Positions 35,022-44,044 are shown, counted from the first letter of the stretch. The stretch: 64,000 nt of DNA from an uncultured Niabella sp. (GCA_934486785.1 CAKSQK010000006.1:104282-168281), one strand, 5' to 3'. Numbers and translations are program-made. The notes: generated by a model from the sequence alone, not told the origin.

Positions 35022-35040
35022 CCGACAAATTTTTTACCAG

Positions 35041-36045
35041 ATGAGCAATAAAATAACTGCCGCTATCACCGCCGTAGGCGGATATGTTCCAGAACATAAA
35101 CTGACCAATTTTGACCTTGAGAAGATGGTAGATACTACAGATGAGTGGATTCGTACACGCAGTGGTATAGAAGAAAGAAGGATTTTGAAAGGAGAAGGTA
35201 AAGGGGTGTCGGAAATGGCGGCTCCCGCGGTGTTAGACCTGTGTAAGAAAAGAGGCATTGATCCCGCTGAAATTGATTGCATCATTGTAGCTACGGTAAC
35301 TGCCGATATGCTTTTTCCTGCCACTGCAAACATTGTAAGCCATAAAATAGGCGCTGTTAATGCTTTTGGGTTTGATGTTTCAGCCGCGTGCTCCGGCTTT
35401 TTATACACACTTACTTTAGGCGCATCTATGATTGAAAGCGGGCGTTACAAAAAAGTGGTGGTTGTGGGCGCTGATAAAATGAGCGCGATTGTGGATTATA
35501 CTGATCGTACCACCTGCATACTTTTTGGCGATGGTGCTGGTTGCGTGTTGCTGGAACCCAGCGAAAATGGCTATGGCGTGAAAGATAGCCTGTTAAAAAG
35601 CGATGGCGCCGGATGCGAATTCTTAAAAATGAAAGCAGGCGGCTCTGCTTATCCCGCCAGCATTGAAACAGTAACCAACAAAGAGCATAACATTTACCAG
35701 GAAGGTAAAACTGTATTCAAATTTGCCGTAAAAGGTATGGCCGATGTAAGTGCTGAGTTGCTTGAACGCAACCATCTTACCGGCGATGATATTGCGTGGT
35801 TGGTTCCACACCAGGCCAACCTGCGTATTATAGATGCCACCGCCAAGCGTATGGGCCTGCCTGCCGAAAAAGTCATGATTAATATACAGCGTTATGGAAA
35901 TACCACCAGCGCCACCATCCCGCTTTGCCTGTGGGAGTGGGAAAACCAGTTGAAAAAAGGTGACAAGCTTGTGTTTGCTGCTTTTGGTGGCGGCTTTACC
36001 TGGGGCGCTACCCTAATAGAATGGGCTTACGATCCTAAAAACTGA
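35041..36045 (+). CDS. fabH: beta-ketoacyl-ACP synthase III
   Basis: KAS III, which starts fatty acid synthesis by condensing an acyl-CoA with malonyl-ACP. The 334-residue protein shows the full catalytic triad: Cys117 in [11 protein letters not shown], His257 in [11 protein letters not shown] and Asn287 in [12 protein letters not shown]. Branched-chain primer use is common in Bacteroidota but cannot be read from the sequence. It stands alone between two terminator or regulatory regions; the acc genes lie about 5.5 kb away. Confidence 0.95.
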   Translation: MSNKITAAITAVGGYVPEHKLTNFDLEKMVDTTDEWIRTRSGIEERRILKGEGKGVSEMAAPAVLDLCKKRGIDPAEIDCIIVATVTADMLFPATANIVSHKIGAVNAFGFDVSAACSGFLYTLTLGASMIESGRYKKVVVVGADKMSAIVDYTDRTTCILFGDGAGCVLLEPSENGYGVKDSLLKSDGAGCEFLKMKAGGSAYPASIETVTNKEHNIYQEGKTVFKFAVKGMADVSAELLERNHLTGDDIAWLVPHQANLRIIDATAKRMGLPAEKVMINIQRYGNTTSATIPLCLWEWENQLKKGDKLVFAAFGGGFTWGATLIEWAYDPKN

Positions 36046-36638
36046 TCCTGCTTTTAGATTTCTAATTTTTTAAGGGCTGATAATAAAAATCTGATGACGA
36101 TTATCCGGTCAGAGGGTAGTGTATTGTCGTGCACAACCATCTGCTAAAACGAGTTGGTTTGCGCACATACCTGTTGCGGCTTTTCCTGTGAAAAACAACC
36201 TGCCCTTGCAAAAAACTTTCTCCAAATCAATGATTTTTAAGTTTTTCGGCATTTCTTCCATCGAATAATTTCCGCAACTCATCGAAAAATATACTGCATT
36301 CATCGAATTGAATAAGCTTATTTTATTGCTTATAATAAATTGATTTTCAATTTAATATAAAGGATTTTCGATGAATTCATTGCCAATGGCACCGCTTTGT
36401 TTCTGTGTTTTCCTGCTATAGTTTTGCTGTCAGTTATTTGATAGGAACTGAGTATGAATCAGCTGTTTAAGAGGCCCCACGACTGATCTGTAATTGCCCG
36501 TTAAGGGTATTTGACGAACAACTTATAACAACATAGATGACAACAGCAAGCCACAAACTGACCGGCAAAACTACCTGCTCCTAAAACCCGGATTGCTCCG
36601 GTACCAGAACGTTTTTTTTAACCGCAAAATAAAAAATC
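36046..36638. other. 593-base intergenic region with 21-bp phased CATCGAA repeats
   Basis: No convincing gene. Three direct copies of CATCGAA start at 36259, 36280 and 36301, exactly 21 bases apart, and an inverted copy TTCGATG lies at 36367-36373. An AT-rich block (about 36305-36370) separates them. The region lies 5' of the secreted protein gene at 36639. A 64-codon minus-strand frame (36109-36303) spans the repeats but has no recognisable features. Confidence 0.55.
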
Positions 36639-38699
36639 ATGAACACAAATTTTCTAAAAGGTAAATTTTCAATTTATCTGTGCTTAGCATTATCTATAAT
36701 GCTTCCAGCTTTTTTAACAGAACTAAATGCCCAATGTACGACATGTGGCAACTCTTATCTGAATGTATCTGACAAAGACGCCATTGACTACGACAATGTG
36801 GTAAGTACTTTTCACAGCACCATGGCAAGGCAGGCCGATGGTAGTGTGTGGATCTGGGGTGAACAAACAGCTTCAAATGGCACAAGTCATAACGTTACGC
36901 CTGCTGATTTAAAAAACTATCCTTTAATCACAAACAAACCCATATTAAAATTTACCGCCGCGAGCAATTCTATTAACAATGCGCAGTTTGTGGTATTGGT
37001 TGCTGATGGCCTTTATGTATGGGGAACAAGGGGAGTAATGGTTGCCAGTAGCCTTACAACCAATACTACGATTCAAAAGCTTACTACTGGTTTGCCTTCA
37101 GGCGTAAGCCCTACCGATGTTAAAATGCTGTTTGGTACCTATCAAACCTTGGCTTTGCTTACCTGCGGGGGAGAGGTATGGGTGCTTTCTCAGGATGGCA
37201 ACGTGCGTGGAAATGGTAATACAGGGAATAGCAGCACATGGTATAAGGTGCAATATGCGAATAACTCCTCAAACAATAATAATGGCACACTTTCCAATGT
37301 AGTAGCACTGCGTGGGGCCCCGGGCGGATTGATGGCGCTTAAAAAAGTTAATGCCACCACTTATGAGGTATGGACCTGGGGACGCGCTTGGCTTGGGATC
37401 AATAATACTAATGAAGCTACCTATTCCCGCGCCAGAAAAATGACATTACCCACTTTTCAGGGAACCGGCCATACACCTAAAATGATTGGTATGTCCGGGA
37501 CCACATCTAATAATACTAAATCGCACTATATTTTAGGCACAGATGGTTTTATATATAGTCTGGGATATAATGGCTCCAGGCAATTGGGAGATAGGACTAT
37601 CACTTATAGGGATGAATGGGTGCGCGTACAGTCCGACAACAATGTCTTTCTTGGTGACATAGCCTGGATTAGTACCAATGAGCATGATAACGCTGGCGAT
37701 TTTGCTGTAAACGCGCTAACTAATGATGGAAAACTTTGGTCGTGGGGAGAAAATGAACGCAATATGATTGGAGGAACTAATGACAATACCAATTACGATC
37801 CTTTTACAGGCCATACCGGTATTGGTGCAACAGACAGGCTTATAGCTGTAGAAACAGGAGGCCACACATCAATGGTGGTTAAAGACTGTGAAGCTAAATT
37901 TGGGTATGTTGGCCACCGTATTAATGGCAGCATGGGCAACGGCGCAGCTGCGGAAGCCTATGTAAGTACCTATTCATTTGCAACTACATCTCTCAATATT
38001 TGCGGTGCTTCAACAGGGTCTGCAACTATTGCAGCAACCGGCCCTTTCTCTACAGGTCAAACTTACCCATTAATACTCAGCCCGGCAGGAGGTACGCTTA
38101 CGTTATTGAGTGGCAATGCTACATTAGACCCTGTAAATTTAACTTTGAAAATTAATGCACCTCCTTCCACAATTAAGGTAAAATACACTGTAACTACACG
38201 TTGCGGTTTAAAGTCAGATACATTAACCATTACCCCTGATGCCATAACCCTGCCGGTAGTTTTCGATAAACTGGAAGCATTTGTAACAGGTAGCCAGTTG
38301 TTTGTAAACTGGACTACCAATTCGGAAACAAACAACAGTCACTTTGAAATTGAAGCTTCTGCCGATGGCAAAACCTTTACTAAAATTGGCCAGGTTCAGT
38401 CCAAAGCTGTTAACGGTAATTCCGGTTTGCCGCTTAGCTATGATTATTCCACTTCACTTAGCGGTATTGCATTGTCAGCATTGCCAATTGCCCTGCTGTT
38501 ACTGGGAGCAGTTTATAGAAGGCGCAAAATGCTGGCTGTCGCTTTATTAGCAGCAAGCCTTATCTCCATGATGTACTCTTGTAACAAAACCTCAGACGCC
38601 ATTCCGGAAGATGGTAAAAAAATCTTCATCCGCGTGGTACAGGTAGATCTTGACGGTACTTCAGTACCAAGTAAAGTGGTTCAGGCACAGGCCAGGTAA
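36639..38699 (+). CDS. secreted RCC1-like propeller protein with split FN3-like C-terminus and membrane hairpin
   Basis: A 686-residue exported protein (signal peptide 1-31, ending TELNAQ). Residues 60-420 contain RCC1-type repeats (GSVWIWGEQ, DGLYVWGTRG, YEVWTWGRAW, GFIYSLGYNGSRQLGD, GKLWSWGENERNMIGG), predicting a seven-bladed propeller. An Ig-like segment follows. From residue 538 (LPVVFDKLEA, FVNWTTNSETNNSHFEIEAS) it has the FN3-like terminal domain, interrupted by TM1 (about 608-626), basic YRRRK, a second hydrophobic run to SC (Cys648), then NKTSD and the strand-like tail FIRVVQVDLDGTSVPSKVV. The module is shared with the 22038-23666 protein. A surface or envelope-anchored propeller is likely. 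Confidence 0.83.
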   Translation: MNTNFLKGKFSIYLCLALSIMLPAFLTELNAQCTTCGNSYLNVSDKDAIDYDNVVSTFHSTMARQADGSVWIWGEQTASNGTSHNVTPADLKNYPLITNKPILKFTAASNSINNAQFVVLVADGLYVWGTRGVMVASSLTTNTTIQKLTTGLPSGVSPTDVKMLFGTYQTLALLTCGGEVWVLSQDGNVRGNGNTGNSSTWYKVQYANNSSNNNNGTLSNVVALRGAPGGLMALKKVNATTYEVWTWGRAWLGINNTNEATYSRARKMTLPTFQGTGHTPKMIGMSGTTSNNTKSHYILGTDGFIYSLGYNGSRQLGDRTITYRDEWVRVQSDNNVFLGDIAWISTNEHDNAGDFAVNALTNDGKLWSWGENERNMIGGTNDNTNYDPFTGHTGIGATDRLIAVETGGHTSMVVKDCEAKFGYVGHRINGSMGNGAAAEAYVSTYSFATTSLNICGASTGSATIAATGPFSTGQTYPLILSPAGGTLTLLSGNATLDPVNLTLKINAPPSTIKVKYTVTTRCGLKSDTLTITPDAITLPVVFDKLEAFVTGSQLFVNWTTNSETNNSHFEIEASADGKTFTKIGQVQSKAVNGNSGLPLSYDYSTSLSGIALSALPIALLLLGAVYRRRKMLAVALLAASLISMMYSCNKTSDAIPEDGKKIFIRVVQVDLDGTSVPSKVVQAQAR

Positions 38700-38754
38700 T
38701 AAAATTAAAAAGCGTATAGATTGGCGGTTAAGAGAGCAGAAAAAACACTGCTAC

Positions 38755-38783
38755 AAGCTGTCTCGAAAGAGGCAGCTTTTTTT
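38755..38783 (+). terminator. Rho-independent terminator after the RCC1-like gene
   Basis: Ten-base stem AAGCTGTCTC / GAGGCAGCTT (one T-G wobble) closing a GAAA tetraloop, followed by seven T. It lies 55 bases after the stop of the RCC1-like gene, in the correct direction. Confidence 0.85.
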
Positions 38784-38868
38784 ATTTAAATCCAGCCAGT
38801 TTTAGCACGGGCATTTTTTGCAAAAGGCTGATCTTTGCGCCGTTAAGATCATTTATAAAAATTATCAC

Positions 38869-39333
38869 ATGAATGTTGATATACGCATAAGGCGGGCAGA
38901 AGCTACAGATTGCGAAAGAATTTTAGAACTGGTACAGGAGCTGGCAACCTATGAAAAAGCGCCGCAGGAAGTAACGGTTTCATTAGAGCACTTTCGGGAA
39001 AGCGGTTTTGGACCAAAACCGGTTTGGTGGGGATTTGTAGCCGTTGTGCAAGGCAGGCAACCCACTATTGTGGGTATAGCTTTGTATTATGTTCGCTTTT
39101 CTACGTGGAAAGGGCAAACGCTTTACCTGGAAGATATTTTAGTTACAGAAGACATGCGTGGCCATAAAATTGGCACCCTGCTGTTTGAGCGTATTGTACA
39201 GGAAGCCAGGGAAAAAGGTTTTAAACGCGTTGCCTGGCAGGTGCTTGACTGGAACGAACCCGCCATTAACTTTTATAAAAAGTACAATGCAAACTTTGAT
39301 GGCGAGTGGATAAACTGCGCCATTGAAGTTTGA
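38869..39333 (+). CDS. GNAT family N-acetyltransferase
   Basis: A 154-residue GNAT acetyltransferase. The acetyl-CoA site is LYLEDILVTEDMRGHKIGTLLF (diagnostic part EDxxVxxxxRGxxIG) and the C-terminal motif is WQVLDWNEPAINFYKKYNA. It resembles the diamine/thialysine acetyltransferase (SSAT-like) subgroup, but the substrate is not certain. I start at ATG 38869 (MNVDIRIRR), because a -7-like GATCTTTG at 38830-38837 lies inside the longer in-frame extension. Confidence 0.88.
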   Translation: MNVDIRIRRAEATDCERILELVQELATYEKAPQEVTVSLEHFRESGFGPKPVWWGFVAVVQGRQPTIVGIALYYVRFSTWKGQTLYLEDILVTEDMRGHKIGTLLFERIVQEAREKGFKRVAWQVLDWNEPAINFYKKYNANFDGEWINCAIEV

Positions 39334-39344
39334 CTGTAAGAAAT

Positions 39345-40418
39345 CTAAAATGAATACACTGCCGCAAATAAAACATTCATGGCGTTTGCCGTAGTGTTTT
39401 TATGCGCATCAGTAAATAAGGCCTTTTTATTTACATGATCCCATCTTATTTCCGGTATAAAAATAAAGCCTCCTTTTTTAAAATTTGCTGACAGGGTATT
39501 GGAGAGAATATTGTCTCCGGTAGTGGCTGCCCCTAATGATTTAAGGTGGTTGTGATCGTTAAACAATTCACTTCTTAAGGTTAGACCAAGCCACTCAGTA
39601 GGATCGTAGTTAAAGTATAAAGCTGCGCCCCACCAGGGTTTTGGAGAAAAGTTTTTGTGCGAAACAGTATCCCATAGCTGAACGGAAGCATAAGTGGCAT
39701 TTACGCCCAGCCAAAACTGATTGCTGATTTTAGCCGTGCCGGTAATATCAAACTGATTTGATTTTGAAGTGTCAATATGTTGGCCGCCGGCATAATTCAG
39801 GTATAGTTTTAAGTCATCAGCAGCAAAACTGTATTGTGCCAGTAAAAACTTTTTATTAATGCCTTCGTCAGGCACAAAACGATAATCAGTGGCATTGGCC
39901 ACACCCAGCATTACGCCGTGTTTGCCCGTATTGTATTCACCTTTAATCCCGGTATGAGAATAAGGGCCATTGGTGAACATGTAGCTCATGCTGTAATTTC
40001 GGTTATACTGAGGGTCTAATAATTCATAACCTACATGTGTGGCCCAGCTACCGGCGGTGAGTTTTAATTCATCGGTAACAGAATAGCTAATATATAGTTG
40101 TTTGACGGCCTGCATAATTCCATCATCGGCATACGTAAACTCTTTTACTCTTTGTCCAAATCCCAGGTCAGCTACCATTTTTGCTTTTCCCCAGGAATAG
40201 TCAAATTTTACACTTGCCATTCCTAAAGAAAATTGATTGTGGGTTTGCGTAAAACTGGTAAGAGAGTTTTGCCGGATTTTAGCAAAATCATATTTGTAAT
40301 AAACATCAGCCGAACCTGTGATTTCAAGTTTTTTGTCATTTTCCGTGCTGTTTGCTTGTGCAGTTGCAAAATAACATAACAGGATTGCCTTACCGGTTAA
40401 CAGGATTGTTTTTCTCAT
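39345..40418 (-). CDS. outer membrane beta-barrel porin (BBP2/OmpL-like)
   Basis: A 357-residue exported protein (signal peptide 1-22, ending ATAQA). The mature part is made of alternating amphipathic strands and ends in aromatic VLFAAVYSF, the C-terminal Phe typical of outer-membrane barrels. LEITGSADVYYKYDF, SWATHVGYELLDPQYNRNYS and ATDYRFVPDEGINKKF fit the putative beta-barrel porin-2 family. The solute is unknown. It is flanked on its 5' side by an AT-rich intergenic region. Confidence 0.8.
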   Translation of the reverse strand: MRKTILLTGKAILLCYFATAQANSTENDKKLEITGSADVYYKYDFAKIRQNSLTSFTQTHNQFSLGMASVKFDYSWGKAKMVADLGFGQRVKEFTYADDGIMQAVKQLYISYSVTDELKLTAGSWATHVGYELLDPQYNRNYSMSYMFTNGPYSHTGIKGEYNTGKHGVMLGVANATDYRFVPDEGINKKFLLAQYSFAADDLKLYLNYAGGQHIDTSKSNQFDITGTAKISNQFWLGVNATYASVQLWDTVSHKNFSPKPWWGAALYFNYDPTEWLGLTLRSELFNDHNHLKSLGAATTGDNILSNTLSANFKKGGFIFIPEIRWDHVNKKALFTDAHKNTTANAMNVLFAAVYSF

Positions 40419-40624
40419 TTTTGGTGTTTTAATTATAAAATATTGATTTAAATTTTTATATATTATCTTATATAATATTCATTAAAAAAGATGTAATAAA
40501 TAACATAAATAATATAATTCAAAATAAAAATATATCTTTTAATTAGTTTAATGTAAGTTTTAGCAAAATATTTTTACATATAATATATATAGTTAAATAT
40601 CTAATATATTGAATTGGCATTAAA

Positions 40625-40645
40625 AAATCGCCTAAAAGGCGATTT
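40625..40645 (-). terminator. orphan minus-strand terminator-like hairpin
   Basis: Perfect eight-base stem AAATCGCC / GGCGATTT with a five-base loop. On the minus strand it is followed by T-rich sequence (TTTTTTAA when the stem Ts are included), on the plus strand by GTACGG. It would terminate a minus-strand transcript arising between 40646 and the efp promoter, where no minus-strand gene is recognised. Confidence 0.6.
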
Positions 40646-40841
40646 GTACGGAAGTAAAAACTAAAATGGTGATCTCAAGGGGTTAAAAAAATTCATAAAA
40701 TCAACAACGGTCGGGCTGTTGTTACTTCTTATAAAGACGCAGGTTTTTCCTAAGCGCAACATTGTACCCGGTAAAATTTTTTAATATCATGGCTTCGTTC
40801 GTTTTTTCTTAGCTGAAAGCGTTTAAAAAAAACAATGTCCC

Positions 40842-40849
40842 TATCTTTG
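40842..40849 (+). promoter_or_regulatory. -7 promoter box TATCTTTG of efp
   Basis: Perfect TAnnTTTG match, 19 bases before the efp ATG. A weak -33-like GTTTA lies at about 40820. Confidence 0.6.
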
Positions 40850-40868
40850 CTGCCTCAAAAATTTAAAT

Positions 40869-41435
40869 ATGGCGAACACATCAGATATCAGCCGCGGCAT
40901 GATATTAAAGTTGGATGGCAACCTTTACTCAGTGGTAGAATTTGGCGAAAACAAAACAGCCCGCGCCGCTGCAAAAGTATGGGCAAAGCTAAAAGGTGTT
41001 GATAACAACCGAAGCATTGAAAAAACCTGGAACTCAGGGGATAACATTTATCCCGTGCGCGTGGAAAAGAGGGATTACCAGTTTTTATACAAAGACGAAA
41101 CAGGTTACAATTTTATGGACAACAGCACTTTTGAGCAAATGACCGTTGCTGAAAATCTTATAGATGCTCCTCAGTTTTTAAAAGAAGGGCAGGAAGTAGC
41201 CATAGCGATCAATACCGAAACAGAGCTGCCCGTAAGCGTGGAGCTGCCTGATAAGATCGTAATGCTTGTTACCTATACCGAGCCGGGCCTGAAAGGCGAT
41301 ACCGCTACCAGAACTCTGAAGCCGGCCACGGTTGAAACTGGCGCTACGGTAAGCGTGCCATTGTTTGTAAATGAAGGCGAGCTCATTCGCATCAATGCAA
41401 AAACAGGCGAATACGTGGAGCGCGTTAAAGAATAA
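40869..41435 (+). CDS. efp: translation elongation factor P, Arg32 type
   Basis: EF-P relieves ribosome stalling at proline runs. The 188-residue protein has the three-beta-domain layout: KOW-like N domain (DISRGMILKLDGNLYSVVEF), middle OB domain (FMDNSTFEQMTVAENLI) and C-terminal OB domain (ELPDKIVMLVTYTEPGLKGDTA, LFVNEGELIRINAKTGEYVERV). The tip of domain I reads GENKTARAAAKVW, placing Arg at position 32 instead of PGKG with Lys34. This resembles the proteobacterial class whose Arg32 is rhamnosylated by EarP (NKSGRNAA in Pseudomonas). No earP is in the window. A terminator follows. Confidence 0.94.
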   Translation: MANTSDISRGMILKLDGNLYSVVEFGENKTARAAAKVWAKLKGVDNNRSIEKTWNSGDNIYPVRVEKRDYQFLYKDETGYNFMDNSTFEQMTVAENLIDAPQFLKEGQEVAIAINTETELPVSVELPDKIVMLVTYTEPGLKGDTATRTLKPATVETGATVSVPLFVNEGELIRINAKTGEYVERVKE

Positions 41436-41451
41436 AAATTTTTTCTACAGT

Positions 41452-41485
41452 AAAAGGCTTAAATCCGCTGATTTGGGCCTTTTTT
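41452..41485 (+). terminator. Rho-independent terminator of efp
   Basis: Fourteen-base-pair stem AAAAGGCTTAAATC / GATTTGGGCCTTTT (two T-G wobbles) closing loop CGCT, then T run. It lies 16 bases after the efp stop, so efp is monocistronic and separate from accB. Confidence 0.85.
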
Positions 41486-41530
41486 CGTCACAACGCATCA
41501 TTTTTTTTATAAAACGGGCATACCTGCATT

Positions 41531-41558
41531 TTTGATGCCCTTTAAATACTTACCTTAG
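41531..41558 (+). promoter_or_regulatory. promoter of accB-accC: TTTG and TACCTTAG
   Basis: A -33-like TTTG at 41531-41534 and a -7-like TACCTTAG (one change from TAnnTTTG) at 41551-41558, about 60 bases before the chosen accB start. It lies after the efp terminator. Confidence 0.4.
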
Positions 41559-41619
41559 CTATTCTGTTATATTGCTTTCGAAACAAATTTTTGAACCCAA
41601 AACCTGTAAAAAATTGTAT

Positions 41620-42102
41620 ATGGATTTCAGGCAAATTCAGGAGTTGGTCAAAATGATCAACAAATCAAATATTGGCGAACTTACGATCGAACAAAAAGAT
41701 TTTAAAATATCTATCCGCCAAAAAGAGGAAAATGTAACGCAATTTGTTCAATCCTCACCCATGCAGGCGCCAGCATTAGCGCTGCCGGCCGTACCGCCAC
41801 CGGCACCAGCCGTACAGGCTGCCACTCCTGCCGAAAAACCCAAAACTGCCGAAGCCGCATCCAACACTGTTATCATAAAAAGCCCCATGATCGGCACTTT
41901 TTACCGCAGACCATCGCCAGATAAGCCAAATTTTGTTGACGAAGGCGATATTATTGCACCCGGAAAAGTGATTTGTGTAATAGAGGCAATGAAGCTCTTT
42001 AACGAAATCGAAAGCGAAATAAGCGGAAAGATCGTAAAGGTTTTTGTAGAGGATGCCTCTCCCGTGGAGTTTGACCAGCCGCTATTCCTGGTGGAACCTT
42101 AA
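41620..42102 (+). CDS. accB: biotin carboxyl carrier protein of acetyl-CoA carboxylase
   Basis: BCCP, the biotin carrier of acetyl-CoA carboxylase, 160 residues. The biotinyl domain at the C-terminus has Lys125 in VIEAMKLFNEIE as attachment site. A Pro/Ala-rich swinging linker (about 45-78) precedes it, and the N-terminal part (FRQIQELVKMINKSNIGELTIE) pairs with the carboxylase. I start at ATG 41620; the upstream TTG-initiated extension is not conserved in style. accC follows after 75 bases. Confidence 0.93.
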   Translation: MDFRQIQELVKMINKSNIGELTIEQKDFKISIRQKEENVTQFVQSSPMQAPALALPAVPPPAPAVQAATPAEKPKTAEAASNTVIIKSPMIGTFYRRPSPDKPNFVDEGDIIAPGKVICVIEAMKLFNEIESEISGKIVKVFVEDASPVEFDQPLFLVEP

Positions 42103-42177
42103 TTTATTCAGATATATTCAGATCGCTGATGAGAATTGGTATGTTCCAATTCCACATTTCAAATTCAAAATTGTATC

Positions 42178-43518
42178 GTGTTTAAAAAGATATTAATTGC
42201 AAACAGGGGCGAAATTGCTTTACGTGTCATTCGCACCTGCAGGGAAATGGGTATTCAAACCGTGGCGGTTTACTCTACTGCCGATAGTGAAAGCCTGCAC
42301 GTAAAATTTGCCGATGAGGCCGTGTGTATAGGCAGGCCCGCCAGTTCAGACTCTTACCTGAACATTCCCAATATAATGGCGGCCATTGAAATTACCAATG
42401 CCGATGCCGTACACCCGGGCTATGGTTTTTTAGCGGAAAATGCAAAATTTGCTGAAATATGCAGGCAGAGCAAAATAAAATTCATTGGCCCAAACGCTGA
42501 AATGATCAACGCCATGGGAGATAAAATCACAGCAAAAGAAACCATGGTAAAAGCAGGCGTGCCTGTGGTGCCTGGGGGCGAGGGCCTGCTGGAAAGTGTG
42601 GAAGAAGCCAAATCCCTGGCAAAAGAGATCGGGTATCCCGTTATTTTAAAAGCAACAGCAGGAGGCGGCGGTAAAGGTATGCGCATTGTGTGGGAAGAAG
42701 CAGAACTGGAAAAAGCTTATGACACCGCTAAAATGGAAGCCGGCGCCAGCTTTAAGAACGATGGTATTTACCTGGAAAAATTTGTAGAAGAGCCGCGGCA
42801 TATAGAAATTCAGGTAGCAGGCGACCAATATGGCAACGTAAGCCACCTCAGCGAGCGCGACTGCTCCATTCAAAGAAGGCACCAAAAGCTGGTAGAAGAA
42901 TCTCCCTCGCCATTTATGACCGATGACCTGCGCCACCGCATGGGCGAGGCCGCTAAAAAAGCCGCTTCTGCAATTGGTTACGAAAGTGTGGGTACGATTG
43001 AATTTTTAGTGGATAAGCACCGCAATTTCTATTTTATGGAAATGAATACCCGCATACAGGTAGAACATTGCGTAACCGAAGAGGTGATTAATTTTGATCT
43101 GATCAAAGAACAGATCAAAATTGCCGCAGGCGAAAAAGTGTCAGGCCAGGATTATTTTCCTCAAATGTGCGCGATAGAATGCCGCATCAATGCCGAAGAC
43201 CCGTTCAACGATTTCAGGCCTTCGCCCGGGAAGATCACCAATTTGCACATACCAGGCGGCCACGGCGTAAGGGTAGACAGCCACGTGTACGCGGGCTACA
43301 CCATATCGCCTTACTATGACTCAATGATTGGTAAATTAATAACAGTTGCCCGCACCCGTAAAGAAGCCATTGATACCATGTACCGTGCGCTGAGCGAATA
43401 TGTAATTGAAGGTGTGAAAACAACCATTCCCTTTCACTTACAATTAATGAAAAACCAGGATTTTATTGAAGGGAATTTCAATACCAAGTTTATGGATACT
43501 TTTCAGATGAAACCTTAA
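42178..43518 (+). CDS. accC: acetyl-CoA carboxylase biotin carboxylase subunit
   Basis: ATP-grasp enzyme that carboxylates biotin on BCCP at the expense of ATP, the first half of malonyl-CoA synthesis. The 446-residue protein starts at GTG 42178, giving the standard opening [17 protein letters not shown]. The glycine-rich ATP loop [25 protein letters not shown] and [15 protein letters not shown] are diagnostic. An earlier TTG start would add 14 non-conserved residues. It forms an operon with accB; the carboxyltransferase genes accA/accD are not in the window. Confidence 0.94.
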   Translation: MFKKILIANRGEIALRVIRTCREMGIQTVAVYSTADSESLHVKFADEAVCIGRPASSDSYLNIPNIMAAIEITNADAVHPGYGFLAENAKFAEICRQSKIKFIGPNAEMINAMGDKITAKETMVKAGVPVVPGGEGLLESVEEAKSLAKEIGYPVILKATAGGGGKGMRIVWEEAELEKAYDTAKMEAGASFKNDGIYLEKFVEEPRHIEIQVAGDQYGNVSHLSERDCSIQRRHQKLVEESPSPFMTDDLRHRMGEAAKKAASAIGYESVGTIEFLVDKHRNFYFMEMNTRIQVEHCVTEEVINFDLIKEQIKIAAGEKVSGQDYFPQMCAIECRINAEDPFNDFRPSPGKITNLHIPGGHGVRVDSHVYAGYTISPYYDSMIGKLITVARTRKEAIDTMYRALSEYVIEGVKTTIPFHLQLMKNQDFIEGNFNTKFMDTFQMKP

Positions 43519-43538
43519 ATGGAGTTTGCAAAATAATG

Positions 43539-43568
43539 AGCGGGTGGCTGATGGCAACCCGCTTTTTT
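43539..43568 (+). terminator. Rho-independent terminator of accBC
   Basis: Seven-base stem AGCGGGT / ACCCGCT with an 11-base loop followed by T6, 20 bases after the accC stop. It abuts the 3' end of the convergent gene. Confidence 0.75.
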
Positions 43569-43989
43569 ATTTCTGTAAACCATTTTTTTCCACCTCTTCC
43601 TTTACTTCCTCCAGTTCGGCTTCTTTAATATTGGCTTCCATTTTCTGGTGCTTCATGCCATAGCGCACAAACGCATAAATACTCATGTATACATTGGCAA
43701 TCCATACCAGCGAAAAACCCGAAACCAGGTAACCACGCCAGTCGTCATAAAGCAACTGGTAGCCGCTAATGATCAAAAATCCTATTACCACATAATGGCT
43801 GAAACAATAATGACAGGTAAAAATGTAAAAAAATTTTCGTTGCCACAGGCTTTTACAGCTTTTTGACCTGTCAATACAAAATTCCCTCGGCTCCCTGAAT
43901 ATTTCTTCGTGGGTTACCGTCCATGCAATGCAGGCCACTGGTATGGCCAGTATAAAAAGCATTGTAATTTGCTCTGGCAGGGTAGGCAT
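43567..43989 (-). CDS. hypothetical membrane protein with CxxC
   Basis: A 140-residue protein with three hydrophobic helices (about 8-25, 62-80 and 88-108). A Cys-rich segment FCIDRSKSCKS and FTCHYCFSHY sit before the second helix and could bind metal or form a disulfide. The C-terminus is a charged Glu/Lys helix (EANIKEAELEEVKEEVEKNG), likely a short coiled coil in the cytoplasm. I do not recognise a named family. It stands upstream of nothing on its strand within 50 bases except the chitinase gene, whose 3' end does not overlap. Confidence 0.65.
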   Translation of the reverse strand: MPTLPEQITMLFILAIPVACIAWTVTHEEIFREPREFCIDRSKSCKSLWQRKFFYIFTCHYCFSHYVVIGFLIISGYQLLYDDWRGYLVSGFSLVWIANVYMSIYAFVRYGMKHQKMEANIKEAELEEVKEEVEKNGLQK

Positions 43990-44044
43990 ATATATTTTTA
44001 ACCGTTTTTTTACCGGCCAAAAAAGTATAGCAAAAACAGTGCAG

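Larger units (their letters stand above)
40419..40868. other. 450-base AT-rich intergenic region
   Basis: No gene found. Bases about 40430-40620 are very AT-rich with long A/T runs and form the 5' region of the porin gene. A minus-strand terminator-like hairpin sits at 40625-40645 and an imperfect dyad AACAAC...GTTGTT near 40703-40723. The plus-strand promoter of efp is at its right end. A tiny minus-strand frame MNFFNPLRSPF lies between the dyad and the hairpin; too short to call. Confidence 0.5.

Noticed and set aside
36109..36303. 64-codon minus-strand gene
   Set aside because: No recognisable motif, signal peptide or ribosome-binding context; it overlaps the phased CATCGAA boxes and is better explained by them.
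38250..38699. Type IX secretion type A sorting domain
   Set aside because: The FN3-like lead-in is similar to that of type IX cargo, but the end has two hydrophobic segments and a Cys instead of the soluble sorting domain.
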